Source of the DNA: Molanna angustata
Taxonomy: Eukaryota; Arthropoda; Insecta; Trichoptera; Molannidae
Direction of reading: 5' to 3'
Assembly (NCBI GenBank): GCA_963576475.1
Contig: OY754982.1
Span: forward strand, 13,474,501 to 13,538,500
DNA: 64,000 nt
Shown: piece after piece, positions 22,541 through 33,829 of the stretch
Position numbering within the stretch: the first letter of the stretch is position 1
Layout of the letters: each line of letters starts with the position of its first letter
The notes under the pieces: model-generated
Databases searched by the model: none
What the model was told of the DNA's origin: nothing
What the model saw: only the letters and a program-made list of their open reading frames with translations
Position numbers and translations under genes: made by a program

Positions 22541-22544
22541 TGTT

Positions 22545-22925
22545 ATTTATTTATTTATTTATTTATGTTAAAGTTGGACAAAAAACAGCGTTAAGACATA
22601 GTACAATACAATAGTAACATCAAGTATTAAGGCCTATTACATTTTGTCGTTGATATAAAATAATACAAGTTTGCAAAAAATAAAAATAAAATATGATCAT
22701 AGGTTGGTGTGTAGGTAAGAGCAACATTTCAAGTTAACAATGATTTAAAACATAATATTGAACTAAAAGGAAAAAAGAAAAAAGAGAATAAATGCCGTCA
22801 AGGTTTCCTATAATAAGCGGTTATTGATCTTCTTTTGTATAGAGTATTTGAATGTTGTGGAGCTGAGGTGGAAGATGTCAAACTCTTGAAATCTGTTATC
22901 TATTATGTTTGTAATAATGGCATTA
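22545..22925 (-). mobile_element. LINE 3' end with decayed C-terminus
   Basis: TTATTTATTTATTTATTTAT tail at left, an untranslated part, then a minus-strand remnant reading IITNIIDNRFQEFDIFHLSS and TFKYSIQKKINNRLL before a stop. This matches the very C-terminal region of Jockey/CR1-like polyproteins in style. The family 2 SINE at 22971 follows closely. Confidence 0.45.
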
Positions 22926-22970
22926 TTTATTTTTATTTGAAAAATTTCGATTTTTATTTATCGGCCTTCG

Positions 22971-23184
22971 TATCTCAGTAGGTTTAGTATCTGAATGCTG
23001 ATTCAAAGGTCCCATTTTCGATTCCCGGTGGAGTCACAGTTTTTAATTGTGTTGTCAGTCTGGATCTGTGAGACGATTAATATCGTAAGCCTCCAGAATG
23101 TGGTAAATTGTTATTGGGTGCATGTTAAATTAATATTTGACATAGTACCTACCTGTTAGTTACCCGTGAAGCAATATATTATAA
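22971..23184 (+). mobile_element. SINE family 2
   Basis: Plus-strand copy: TCGGCCTTCGTATCTCAG head, diverged box B (TTTTCGATTCCCGGTGGAG), body AGACGATTAATATCGTAAGC and GGTAAATTGTTATTGGGTGC, ending GTTACCCGTGAAGCAATATA. Confidence 0.83.
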
Positions 23185-23593
23185 TATGAGAAATTTAAAA
23201 AAAATCAACATTATTGATTAATTAATTTTAATCTTAAAGATTTCAAAAATCTTAATCTGTTCTTAGCCAACTTCATGAATAGCCATGGCGATGAGTTAGT
23301 TTCGGAGAGTTTTGTAGCGACGAATGTCTTGGCTCGTCTAAAAACCAACTATGCGTCTTTTATACCATCAAAGAGTCCAAGGATACCTTTTTGGTTCAAG
23401 CAGGCGGAAAAAAATGTTGAAGAGGTACATCCTATGGAGGAATAAGGGAGATAAGTTACGCTGTACTCACAAAAACCTCTTAATGTCCTATTTATGCCGC
23501 AATTTCGTCTACTTGGCAAAATAGTTATAATAAATATTGAATCAAGATTTATTTTTTATTACCATGCATAGCTATATCCTTGTTTGTTGATAT

Positions 23594-23660
23594 ACTAGAT
23601 GTATGTAACACATGAGATCCAACTGTCGATGGCGATAGTATGAATAATTGAAGAATACGT
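23594..23660. repeat. Dispersed repeat, inverted partner at 34381-34451
   Basis: ATGTAACACATGAGATCCAA followed by CTGTCGATGGCGATAGTATG is the reverse complement of the 34.4-kb copy, apart from small differences. About 65 bp, not part of any family named here. Confidence 0.65.
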
Positions 23661-24174
23661 ACCAAGCTATAAACACAAATTAATAAAAAATATTTTTAGA
23701 TATTTTGTTTTCAATAAATAACATGTAGGTATTTAATTTATTTTAGAGTTGGTACACTGTTAAAATACAAAATACATAATATCAATCAAAATAAATCAAC
23801 TGTTCACACAAAAATCCCACAAGACACAGCCTGTCTGTGGGTATACCTATCAATTTAATAATAGACGAAATTATTTTGTTAAATCGTATACATGTATATA
23901 CAGACAAACGGACACACAGACAATCAAACACATTAAATTTTCTACTCCGAATTCTGAGTAAATCCGTATACGGAACATATATGCTGCGAAGCCTCTAAGT
24001 TGGTGTTTTTTTACTTCAAAGTTGGAAAAACCGTGAAAAATCTAGACCCTGCATACAAATCTCGCTTGACTTGGCTTGGTACTTTGTCGATATGTAAAGA
24101 GAAATAAATTCTCTTGAACAAATCGACAGTTGGATTACGTTTTGAATGTTGTAATATACATTTACGAATATTAC

Positions 24175-24375
24175 TTACTTACATACTCATCCTCTTCTTG
24201 AGTCCAGTATTGGACAAAGGCCTCCCGCTTGGACTTCCACTGGTCTCTATCCTGTGCCATTCTTCGCCATTCAGGACCTGCCACTTTTTTGATGTCATCG
24301 GAACATCTGATCTGGTGCCTTCCCACGTTTCTGCTTCCCGTTCTTGGCCTCCAGTCCATCACAATTTTTGTCCAT
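24175..24375 (-). mobile_element. RTE-like LINE 3' fragment with 10-bp target-site duplication
   Basis: CGAATATTAC occurs at 24165-24174 and 24376-24385, bracketing the insert. Minus-strand translation gives RWTKIVMDWRPRTGSRN, VGRHQIRCSDDIKKVAGPEW, RRMAQDRDQWKSKREAFVQY and WTQEEDEY. This is the extreme C-terminus of an RTE-type polyprotein (GRPxxRWxDDIxKVAGxxW, AQDRxxW, EAxVQxWT). The 3' tail is GTAAG-like repeats. The Arg-Pro of the usual GRP is here GRH. Confidence 0.85.
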
Positions 24376-24385
24376 CGAATATTAC

Positions 24386-25090
24386 CCAAGAAAAAAGAGC
24401 GTAACCGTCCGGATATCTAAACCAAAAAGTGTAACGTCCGAATATCTCTTCCAAAAAAAATAGCCTTTGATGCTAATGTATGGATGAACCGAGTACAGTG
24501 TAAAAAGAATATCAAGTTTGCAGAGACGCCTCCCGCTAAAAACAGCGAACATCGGCATAATCAAGCGGCGGGAGCGGAGAAGTGATAAAATTGTAAGAAA
24601 CGAGATAATATATTTGATCAGCTCTTCATTCTGTCGTGGGAGATGTGAGTTGGGTGGGATAGGTAGGTATATAGTGTGGAATCATTAGATTCTCCCGTCA
24701 GAGAGTCTCTCTCTATCTCTTTCAATTCTTCTCTCTCCTATATCTCTTCAAATTGTGTGAATAAATGATGGCAATTTGTCATCGATCATCCACGACACAC
24801 GATATAATGGTGGAAAGGCCAAAATATGTCTAAGTCAGCGCCGCCTACAACGCGACATACAAAATTCACACAGTAATAATGGTACATACCCACACCCATT
24901 GACATCCTCTAATCTACTTCACAGCATTTTGTATGATCAGCCTATCTGATGTTGAACACGGTGTAGATATTATTATTATTTCTAAAGTACATACAGAATA
25001 TACGGATTTTCACATAAAAAATAAAATGACTGACTTGTCTATATCAACGTACCTATGAAAAATATTTAACAAATTTTAGATAGAAACTTG
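24386..25090. other. No recognised gene
   Basis: The words GTAACCGTCCGGATATCT and GTAACGTCCGAATATCT lie 30 bp apart near 24400-24445, a small duplication. A TCTCTCTCTATCTCTTTC stretch is at 24706-24725. No coding evidence. Confidence 0.3.
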
Positions 25091-25099
25091 TATCGTAAT

Positions 25100-25373
25100 C
25101 GAATATTTTTTTTTATTATTGCATATGCGCAAACATTGGATTTTTTTCCCTGTCGGGAATCAAAGATATTTTTTAACAGATTTTTAATTATCTCAAAAGA
25201 GACGAAGTCGGAATATTTACTGTAGGAAAACCGGGATTTTGGTACACTACAGTAAATATTCCAACTTCGTCTCTATTGAGATAGTTAAAAATCTGTTAAA
25301 AAATATCTTTGACTCCCGACAGGGAAAAAAATCCAATGTTTGCGCATATGCAATAATAAAAAAAAATATTCGA
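25100..25373. mobile_element. Fold-back element, about 125-bp arms and 22-bp loop
   Basis: The left arm (25100-25226) runs from the A+T-rich outer end through GCATATGCGCAAACATTGGA and TTTTTTCCCTGTCGGGAATC to GAGACGAAGTCGGAATATTT. The right arm (25249-25373) is its near-perfect reverse complement. The frames at 25247-25476 on the minus strand are read-through of these arms and not genes. The family is also at 25692-25850 and 55835-56125. It carries no protein, so any mobility would depend on other elements. Confidence 0.9.
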
Positions 25374-25591
25374 TAACTTGCACATTGGTACAAGTAGGTA
25401 AATAAGACAAAAATGACCTTATAAGTCTGGCGCAATTCAGGGGTGACTTCTCAGGTATAAGAATTGTTGCTCTCATTATTTACAAAAAAACAATTTTCTC
25501 AATAGATGGCTTTACAACAAAAATAAATAAAAATAATAAGAATGTTGTTCAAAATTTCACACATAGATGGCTGTAGTAAAAATTCCTTATT

Positions 25592-25634
25592 TTCAAGCGA
25601 AAATAATTTCAGTTTCAAGCGAAAATAATTTCAG
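25592..25634. repeat. 22-bp tandem duplication
   Basis: TTTCAAGCGAAAATAATTTC followed by AG is present twice in direct succession. Confidence 0.85.
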
Positions 25635-25691
25635 TATTACAATATATAGAACTTTCAAAATTGAATTGATAGGCATCTCATTAAAAAGGCA

Positions 25692-25850
25692 TAATTGGTG
25701 AACGTTGCGCAAGCGCATAAAGTGATCACGTAAACCAGCCGATGACAGGTCGTAAGCCATGTAGGTGCCTTGATTTCCCGGTTCTCCTACAGTAAATATT
25801 CCAACTTCGTCTCTATTGAGATAATTAAAAATCTGTTAAAAAAAAAACTT
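25692..25850. mobile_element. Half of the fold-back element
   Basis: Matches the right half of the 55.9-kb element: GCGCATAAAGTGATCACGTA, AACCAGCCGATGACAGGTCG, then TATTCCAACTTCGTCTCTAT. The left arm is missing. Confidence 0.8.
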
Positions 25851-26504
25851 GTATCGTGTTCAACATCATATTTTTTTATTATTATTGAAAACCAAAATAC
25901 ATCATACATAATAAAAACAATAAAAATAAGAAAAATATTCAATTTAATACAATGTAGTTTAAAATATTATATACCTAACCTTTTTTGTATAAACCAACTC
26001 AATAAGGCAGAGCCTTTTCGCGAGAAGGCAGACAATTATTTGCATCATATATCACAAAAAAAAACATTTTGAACTTGTCATATATATTTTTTTAATGTAC
26101 ATGAGCTAAGTAATATTATGTAAACTTTGTTGGCTAATTTTTTGGTTATATGTGTATAAGATTTTTGTTTTATATAGCTGTATGTTTACCGAAATATATA
26201 AAATAAAATAAAAATATTTTTTTTCTCAAATATTATACTTACTTACCTATTATAAAATAAAAAATTAGCTATCGTTACTTAATCATGTTTCTGCAATATA
26301 TTATGCCCTTGTTTTTTTATCCATGTTTCTATTGTTTTCTTAAGTTTGAAATGTATTTCCTTTATTTTTTTTATCATTTTTTTGGAGCTAATCACGTAGT
26401 AGTAATGTCTTTGTCCGAATGTCGTATTTGTCTTTGGAGTCATGAAAATATGCCTGTGTGTCGTCTCGTAATATTGTGTTGCGGTGTAATATGATTAAGA
26501 GTAA
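25851..26504. other. No recognised gene
   Basis: A+T-rich; the frames 25770-26072 and 26285-26494 have no motif. Confidence 0.3.
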
Positions 26505-26506
26505 TA

Positions 26507-27950
<1,444 letters not shown>

Positions 27951-27998
27951 GACAGGTGGTCGTTAGTTCAAGTACTGCCTCGACCGATTTCGTTATTT
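27951..27998 (+). mobile_element. SINE family 1 remnant
   Basis: GTGGTCGTTAGTTCAAGTAC and TGCCTCGACCGATTTCGTTA match the box B half of family 1; the rest is lost. Confidence 0.55.
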
Positions 27999-30988
27999 GA
28001 AAATATGTGATATATTTCCTGGTGTCATACAAAAAGGTTTAATATACCACGGAAATGATTGCGGACTGTATGATGGAAGGAAGCCGAAGACTCGCCGATA
28101 TTGTCCTGAGTTTTTCCAATCTGGTCCCGATGCAAGGAGGTATATAATCACCAACACAACACTGATTTCACTGCGGTGTTAGACATTTAATGACGGACCG
28201 TCGAATTGAGTGTCTCCGAAATTACACAACATGCCGAAATCACAGAAGAGAGAATCAACAGAAGCAGCGTATCGTTGCACATTTATTGACCATTGTGTGA
28301 TTACCGATCGCGGGAAAGTCCAGGTAAGGAATAAGGATACATGACAGGAGAGGATGAAATCAAAAATTGCAAGAAAATTCTAAAACCAAAACCATAGATA
28401 ATAACAATTTGCCATATTTTGTAAATATGAGACGTCAACTAACAGTCTCGCTCAAATCTGAGTCCATTATGGGTTCATTGTTTGAGTGAACTGACCTGCT
28501 TCAATTCTCGATACTTCAGGGAGGGGGGGGTCGAAAACGAGCACCTATCATTTACTGGGTTCCGGGGGTGAATAAATTCAATTCGCTAACACAGAGGGGA
28601 TTGAAGGGCTATAAGAATCTATGAGCTGGTGGGTTTATATTTTGTTGTAACAGGATATCTTGTATATTTGTTTTGTTATTCGATCAGAAACATAAATATC
28701 AGGAGATATATTTTTTTTGTTAATTATTCGAAATTTCAACATTAACAATGTGATAACATATTAGTAATTATAATTAACAAATCGCCGTTTCGTGATTCAC
28801 GATTGCTCTTAGGGCGTTTTTGATTATTTGTTGGCTCTACGAAATAAGGCAGTCTAAGGTAGTCTACCGAATGTGTCAATGCTGAGCTCCACCTATGTCA
28901 AGGGACAATTTATTCCATTTTAAAGGCCCATCCATACTGAAACCGCGAACATAGTATGCCGCCTTATTGACTGTCCTATTCTTTTAAATACTTGGTACTT
29001 TGTGATCCAGATGATCTCAATGTAAAATGTCTTCCTGATGGACAATTCTTATGAAACAGTTCTTGAATGAAGTGTGAAGCCAAATCGATCAGACCCTTAA
29101 ATACCACCAGACATACTCATTCTAGTCTACTCATTCTAGACATTACATCTAGTGTTGCTTGTTAAGAAAAAAGGTTATATAACATATTTTGTCAGTTCCA
29201 TACATTAACTTCGCAGCTACGTTGAATGATATTTGTAATCTATCAACTGATACTTGACATTAAAGTAATCCATACTTGAAACAATAAATGCATTTTAAAG
29301 CGTTTTAACTTCATTTTTGGGTAAGGTCCGACGGATACTTTTCAATATTCAAGTTCAACATAAAAAATCGTTGATCATAATACATTTTGTTACATCTTAT
29401 CTTTGGCTTTTAACACTTTTCTGTGGACGTGCTAGTAAATTGGGGGATATAAAATAAATCAGTAACTTTTTACAAAACTTTTTAACAATGAATATATCCT
29501 TGTATCAAATTCATATTCAACAGTTTAGTCTGAGACCAATATACTTTTTAACCAGTTACACTTTTTTACTATTTAGGGTCAGTTACTAGCCAAGTTACTA
29601 ATTTTACTATTTAGGGTCAGCAAAATGATGATGATAATCAAAAAAATTAGTATCATTAAAAAATTAATTATTCAAAGAGCGCATCATCATTCAAAGAATT
29701 TTGCAAATTCCAAATAGAATTAAGATAGTTGAATCATTAATTAAACTAGATGACTGTGTCATCCTTTTACAAATATAAATTTTAACAAGAGTTAAAACTA
29801 GCAGTGTAGATACAAACAGAGACAGGAATAGAAACATTTAATTACTTACGTATATTTATATTTGAAAATCACAATTCAAAATATCTCACAAAATAAAAAT
29901 TAAGATAAGATATTAATGAAGAAAAATACAAGATTAGAAATTGATCAACTATGAAAGATAATTCTTCACGGTTGATGTCGAAAACTACGACGGGGTATCG
30001 AGCGCTGCATCGCTGTTTATACCCTCTGGTTGGTGAGTAAGTGCCGCGTCAATGTCCACTACGGTTCTAGGACGTTCCTCCATAAAAGAGCACCTCTTAC
30101 AAAGTTAATGTCGCCAATTTTCAACTACGGTTACTGACCTCTTCCTTGTGCAATTTAAACGTAAACAAGATATACTTGCGACGGATATACCTATCCACAG
30201 CAACATAATAAATTCCCTAATAAAGTCGGTCGAGGTGAGATAAGGGTTTTTTCTATCTTTCATAATTCGTACACAAGATAATCGATAAATAATGTATGTG
30301 AATGATTTCATAGTCAAACTCGATTTACATAAGTCTGCGTTTCGTCTGGAGACTAAATAACCAGACTCTGTAGACTCAATCAGTCTCCCTAGACCAAAGA
30401 CCTCATCGTAAGACCTCACCTTTAAAGTAAAAATAATAATAAAAAGTGTATTCAAAACAGAATGAATAGGCAGTTGTAAAATTTACGATTGTGTAAAAAT
30501 TTTACAATCGCAGCTCGTAAAATTAAATCTGCAGCACTTTTGAAATATAGTGAGAGGGCTATACAGTATTATTTTGTAGGCACACTAAAATCCTTAGAGA
30601 GAGGTGTATTAAAATGATATCACTATATACAATATTACATTTCTCATCTGTTCCTATGCGAAATATATACCGACTCGTATTTCCTTGTTTATTTTCCACC
30701 GTAAAAATATATCATTGTAAAACATGTTTGTTTTTTCTTCTCTCACGAAAGGAATGAAATACCGTCTTGTCATTGTTTGGTTAATGTTCGACATAAAATA
30801 AACGTCTGAAATTCATGCGCATTTTTCCGTGCTTATTCATAATATTTCGTATAATCTTAGGCAGTAAAGAACTATGTTATAGTTAACAAACTTTAAAGAA
30901 AAAAAATATATAAGTTTATTTATATCGCTATTATGATGTGTATTTTTAGTCTCCACACTATGGAATAGTGGAGAGTCATCATTTCATG
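27999..30988. other. No certain gene
   Basis: About 3 kb with a more balanced composition at 28050-28330 and 29960-30130. A 31-codon ATG frame ending in a good splice-donor word (28231-28323) and a short Gag-start-like frame (30079 to about 29984, minus strand) are treated as findings only. The 116-codon minus-strand frame at 30105-30455 has no motif I recognise. An imperfect hairpin around TTTACGATTGTG/TTTTACAATCGC is at 30480-30513. Confidence 0.3.
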
Positions 30989-31205
30989 ATAACGCTATCG
31001 TACTGCAAACCTTGACGTATGCAAGTGAAACCTGTACATTGTACATGGCAGAAGTCGCACGAAAGCAGAATAAATGCAGTTGAAATGAGATCGCTTAGAA
31101 GGACTTGTAATAGAACGATGTATGACAGGGTCAGAAATGAGGACATAAGGAAAGAATGTAAGATGAAGAAATATGTCATTAATGGAATGAAAGTGAACAA
31201 ATTGG
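30989..31205 (+). pseudogene. LINE-B internal fragment
   Basis: Reading across frames gives HNAIV-like, LTYASETCT, NAVEMRSLRRTC, NRTMYDRVRNEDIRKECKMK. The last part is in the frame of 31019-31288. It matches the minus-strand copy at 54396-54602 (LTYASETWTW, NAVEMRSLRRICNRTMYDRV). It is broken by at least one frame change and is cut at about 31205 by the inserted repeat element. Confidence 0.7.
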
Positions 31206-31212
31206 CCAACGC

Positions 31213-31746
31213 TAAACTCCTCACTAACAAGTCATTCTATAAAGTATTCAAATTTTGTATGGAAATTTCCAACATTTTCATGAAATAAGTTTGTTAAATT
31301 ATTTTTTATTTAAATATTTTATTATGAAAACTTGATAACTTTTCAATGCCATTTTATGAAAGTGATGTGACTTTTTAGCAATTTGAAAATAAAAATTTAA
31401 AATTTTAAGTTTCCTGAGTTTGGGGTCACTTTGAAATATTTGACAGTTAAAAAAATTGAGAAGCACTATTCATAAATCGTTCAAAATCTAATGGGATCTA
31501 ATCGAGTATTAGATATACATATTTGCAAAATATGAATAGAATCGAATGAGTACTTTAGTCTATAATCGATAAAGTGAAAAATGAACACGCCGTACATAGC
31601 ACACACACACAGATACATTGTGATGAAACTTTCAGAATACAATCTCAGCATGATACTAGTTGATAATCTGCAATAAAAAAAATATCCTTAAAAATTGCGA
31701 AATCATAACTCCCCACTATATCCCCTTGGGTTAGTGAGGTGTAAAA
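31213..31746. mobile_element. MITE-like element inside LINE-B
   Basis: The ends are imperfect inverted repeats: TAAACTCCTCACTAACAAG at left and GGGTTAGTGAGGTGTAAA at right. Its right 390 bp match 43190-43585 in the same orientation (shared words include CTAATGGGATCTAA, TACATTGTGATGA, CAGAATACAATCTCAG, CCCACTATATCCCCTTGGG). LINE-B coding sequence lies to the left and the LINE-B 3' end to the right. It encodes nothing recognisable. A target-site duplication is not obvious. Confidence 0.6.
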
Positions 31747-31749
31747 AAT

Positions 31750-31812
31750 GGTTCGTTTGGTTATCTCTGCTTACCCCGCAAGGGATACGGCGTGATGGAA
31801 TGTATGTATGTA
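31750..31812 (+). mobile_element. LINE-B 3' end
   Basis: GGTTATCTCTGCTTACCCCG and CAAGGGATACGGCGTGATGG match the last codons and 3' end of LINE-B at 18485-18530. It continues the LINE interrupted at 31205, with about 200 bp of coding sequence deleted. Confidence 0.65.
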
Positions 31813-32408
31813 CGTACTTGTATATATATTTTCATACATTCCAATAGACAAAAGATCAACGTCAAAGTTTAAAATTATAAAGACTGATTTTTTTCTGTAA
31901 AGGTATACCATACCAGGTAACGACGATTGAATAGTAAAATCCCTAGAGTAGGGGTGGCTTTCGAAGACAACAGCCTTCAATGTGTTTGAAATTGCTATTT
32001 TAACACGTCACTTGGGGGATGAGGACTATTAGAAATCACGTTTATCATTAACAGACACTTTTTTTGCTAGAAACTTCTTCGACACAAATTTAACAGAGAC
32101 AATTTATTAAACTTTAAACGTGTCTGGTCTGGTTTCCGATATTTTGGTCACATGGAAAGATTGAAAAAAAACGCCTAAAGTAATAAATATACCTACAAAG
32201 CTGACAAGGTTGAATCAAGAGATGACGCATTCTTTTTACGTCCTTCTTCTTCTTCTTCATCCCTCTGTCCTCTATTGCTGGATATAGGCCTCTTCCATAT
32301 CCTTCCATTTCTTTCTGTCCGTTGCTGCTTGCATCCATTTTTTTATTACGTCCATATCTTGCCTTAATCTTAAAAAAGTATAAATCGGTACTCGATCATA
32401 ATCTATTA

Positions 32409-32880
32409 TTAATCTAAATTTATTTATTTATTTTAACCTTTTTGTACATATAATTAGTACACTGGCGGGCTTATTGCCTAATGGCAATTTCTTCCAACCA
32501 ACCAGAGTAAATGTTAAGTATACAAGACAATGTGTACTATGGCAGTCAGTAAATCATATTACAAAATAAAAAAAATACAGCAGAAGAAAATTAAAAAAAA
32601 AACAATAAGAACATTCATAGCAATGATAGGAAAACTAAAGGATAAGGAAAGGAAGATGTAATCAGGTGTTGTCAGATAAATATTTTTGCCTTAGCCTTTT
32701 CTTGAAGATGTTCAATGAAATAGACGACGTAATATCAGGACTTAGGCTATTCTATTTAGAATTTTCTTCAAATGAAGAGCTAAAAAATCAGAACTATGAA
32801 TAGGGATAGATAGTAAAGCACGTTCAGCAGATCGAAGTGGACGCCCGTGGCTTGAAAGATAAGTGAATTTCACTACCTAC
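32409..32880 (-). pseudogene. LINE-A 3' end, minus-strand member of a back-to-back pair
   Basis: Minus-strand remnants read LSSHGRPLRSAERALLSIPI, then after a frame change NSLSPDITSSISLNIFKKRL and RQKYLSDNT. This is the LWNSLPxxI...FKxxLK end of a Jockey-like polyprotein. The 3' UTR follows with GGTTGGTTGGAAGAAATTGC and AAGCCCGCCAGTGTACTAAT on the minus strand, ending in an AAATAAATAAA tail. Confidence 0.65.
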
Positions 32881-32884
32881 ATTG

Positions 32885-33190
32885 AATTATTTCAAGAAAA
32901 AACTAAAGAAGGAATATTTATCCTCGAAGACCTGATCCCGATTTCCTCTTCTGTCCTTACCCTATCCTTTTTTCTTGCTATGAATTATTATTTTTTTTTG
33001 TTTCAATAGTATTTTAGTGTAATATATATTTTCTTTGTTTTCTTTTACTCTCATTCTTTTGCTGTTGTACATACATAATGTTGTCATACTTTGTAATCTG
33101 GTTGGTTGGAAGAAATCGCCTAGTGGCAATTAGCCCGCCAGTGTAAAATTTTATTTGTTTACATTATGTACAGGAAGATGTATAAATAAA
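32885..33190 (+). pseudogene. LINE-A 3' end, plus-strand member
   Basis: YFKKKLKKEYLSSKT then a stop, a pyrimidine-rich 3' UTR, GGTTGGTTGGAAGAAATCGC, TTAGCCCGCCAGTGTAAAAT and a TAAATAAATAAA tail. It has the same 3' UTR as the minus-strand copy directly to the left, so the two are arranged 5' end to 5' end. A third copy is at 63480-63800. Confidence 0.65.
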
Positions 33191-33528
33191 TAAATAAAAA
33201 ATTAATAAATTAATAAATTAATAAATAAATTAATGAATAAATAAATAAAAAATAAATAAATAAACAAATAAACAAACAAACAAATAAATAAATAGATAAA
33301 TAAATATATTAATAAATAAACAAACAATCAAATAAATAAATAAATAAATAAATTAATTAAAAAAACAATGAATAAATTAATAAATTAATGAATAAATAAA
33401 TAAATAAATAAAAAAAATAAAAAATAAACAAATAAACAAACAAATAAATAAATAGATAAATAAATAAATATATTAATAAATAAACAAACAATCAAATAAA
33501 AAAATAAATAAATAAATAAATTAATTAA

Positions 33529-33583
<55 letters not shown>

Positions 33584-33617
33584 ACAAATAAATAAATAAA
33601 CAAATAAATAAATAAAA
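33178..33617. repeat. TAAA/AATA microsatellite
   Basis: About 440 bp of TAAA-type repeats with AACA, TTAA and GATA variants, growing out of the LINE-A tail. A longer-range near-duplication is visible: the block with AACAAACAATCAAATAAATA recurs about 170 bp apart. The 72-codon frame over it is low complexity. Confidence 0.95.
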
Positions 33618-33626
33618 TTAATGTTA

Positions 33627-33806
33627 GATGGGTCGATGGCAGAGCGGTTAGCGCGCTGGGCTAGTAATCCAGTGGTCGCGAGTTCGAATCCTGCCTCGAC
33701 CGATTTCGTTCACCTATAGCACAAGCATTTATTTGTTTATTTTAGGGGACGTAGGAAGATGTATATGTACTTTTTTAACAAGGACATATTCATTTTTATT
33801 AAAAAA
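33627..33806 (+). mobile_element. SINE family 1, best-preserved copy, with 7-bp target-site duplication
   Basis: AATGTTA occurs at 33620-33626 and 33807-33813. The head (about 33631-33701) folds as a tRNA: acceptor stem GGTCGA/TCGACC, box A TGGCAGAGCGGTTAGCGC, anticodon arm CTGGG-CTAGTAA-TCCAG (AGT, threonine-like), box B GAGTTCGAATCCTGC. The body includes CACCTATAGCACAAGCATTT and GGGGACGTAGGAAGATGTAT, then an A-rich end. The near-complete cloverleaf could score as a tRNA gene, but body, copies and duplication show it is a SINE. Confidence 0.9.
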
Positions 33807-33829
33807 AATGTTAAGATGAAAGTCTCGTA

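Noticed and set aside
25247..25476. Two overlapping minus-strand frames of about 62 codons
   Set aside because: They lie in the right arm of a fold-back element and have no motif.
33385..33603. 72-codon frame rich in Leu, Ile, Phe and Tyr
   Set aside because: Translation of the TAAA microsatellite.
33631..33701. tRNA-Thr gene
   Set aside because: The cloverleaf is good, but it is followed by the SINE body and flanked by a target-site duplication, and copies recur elsewhere.
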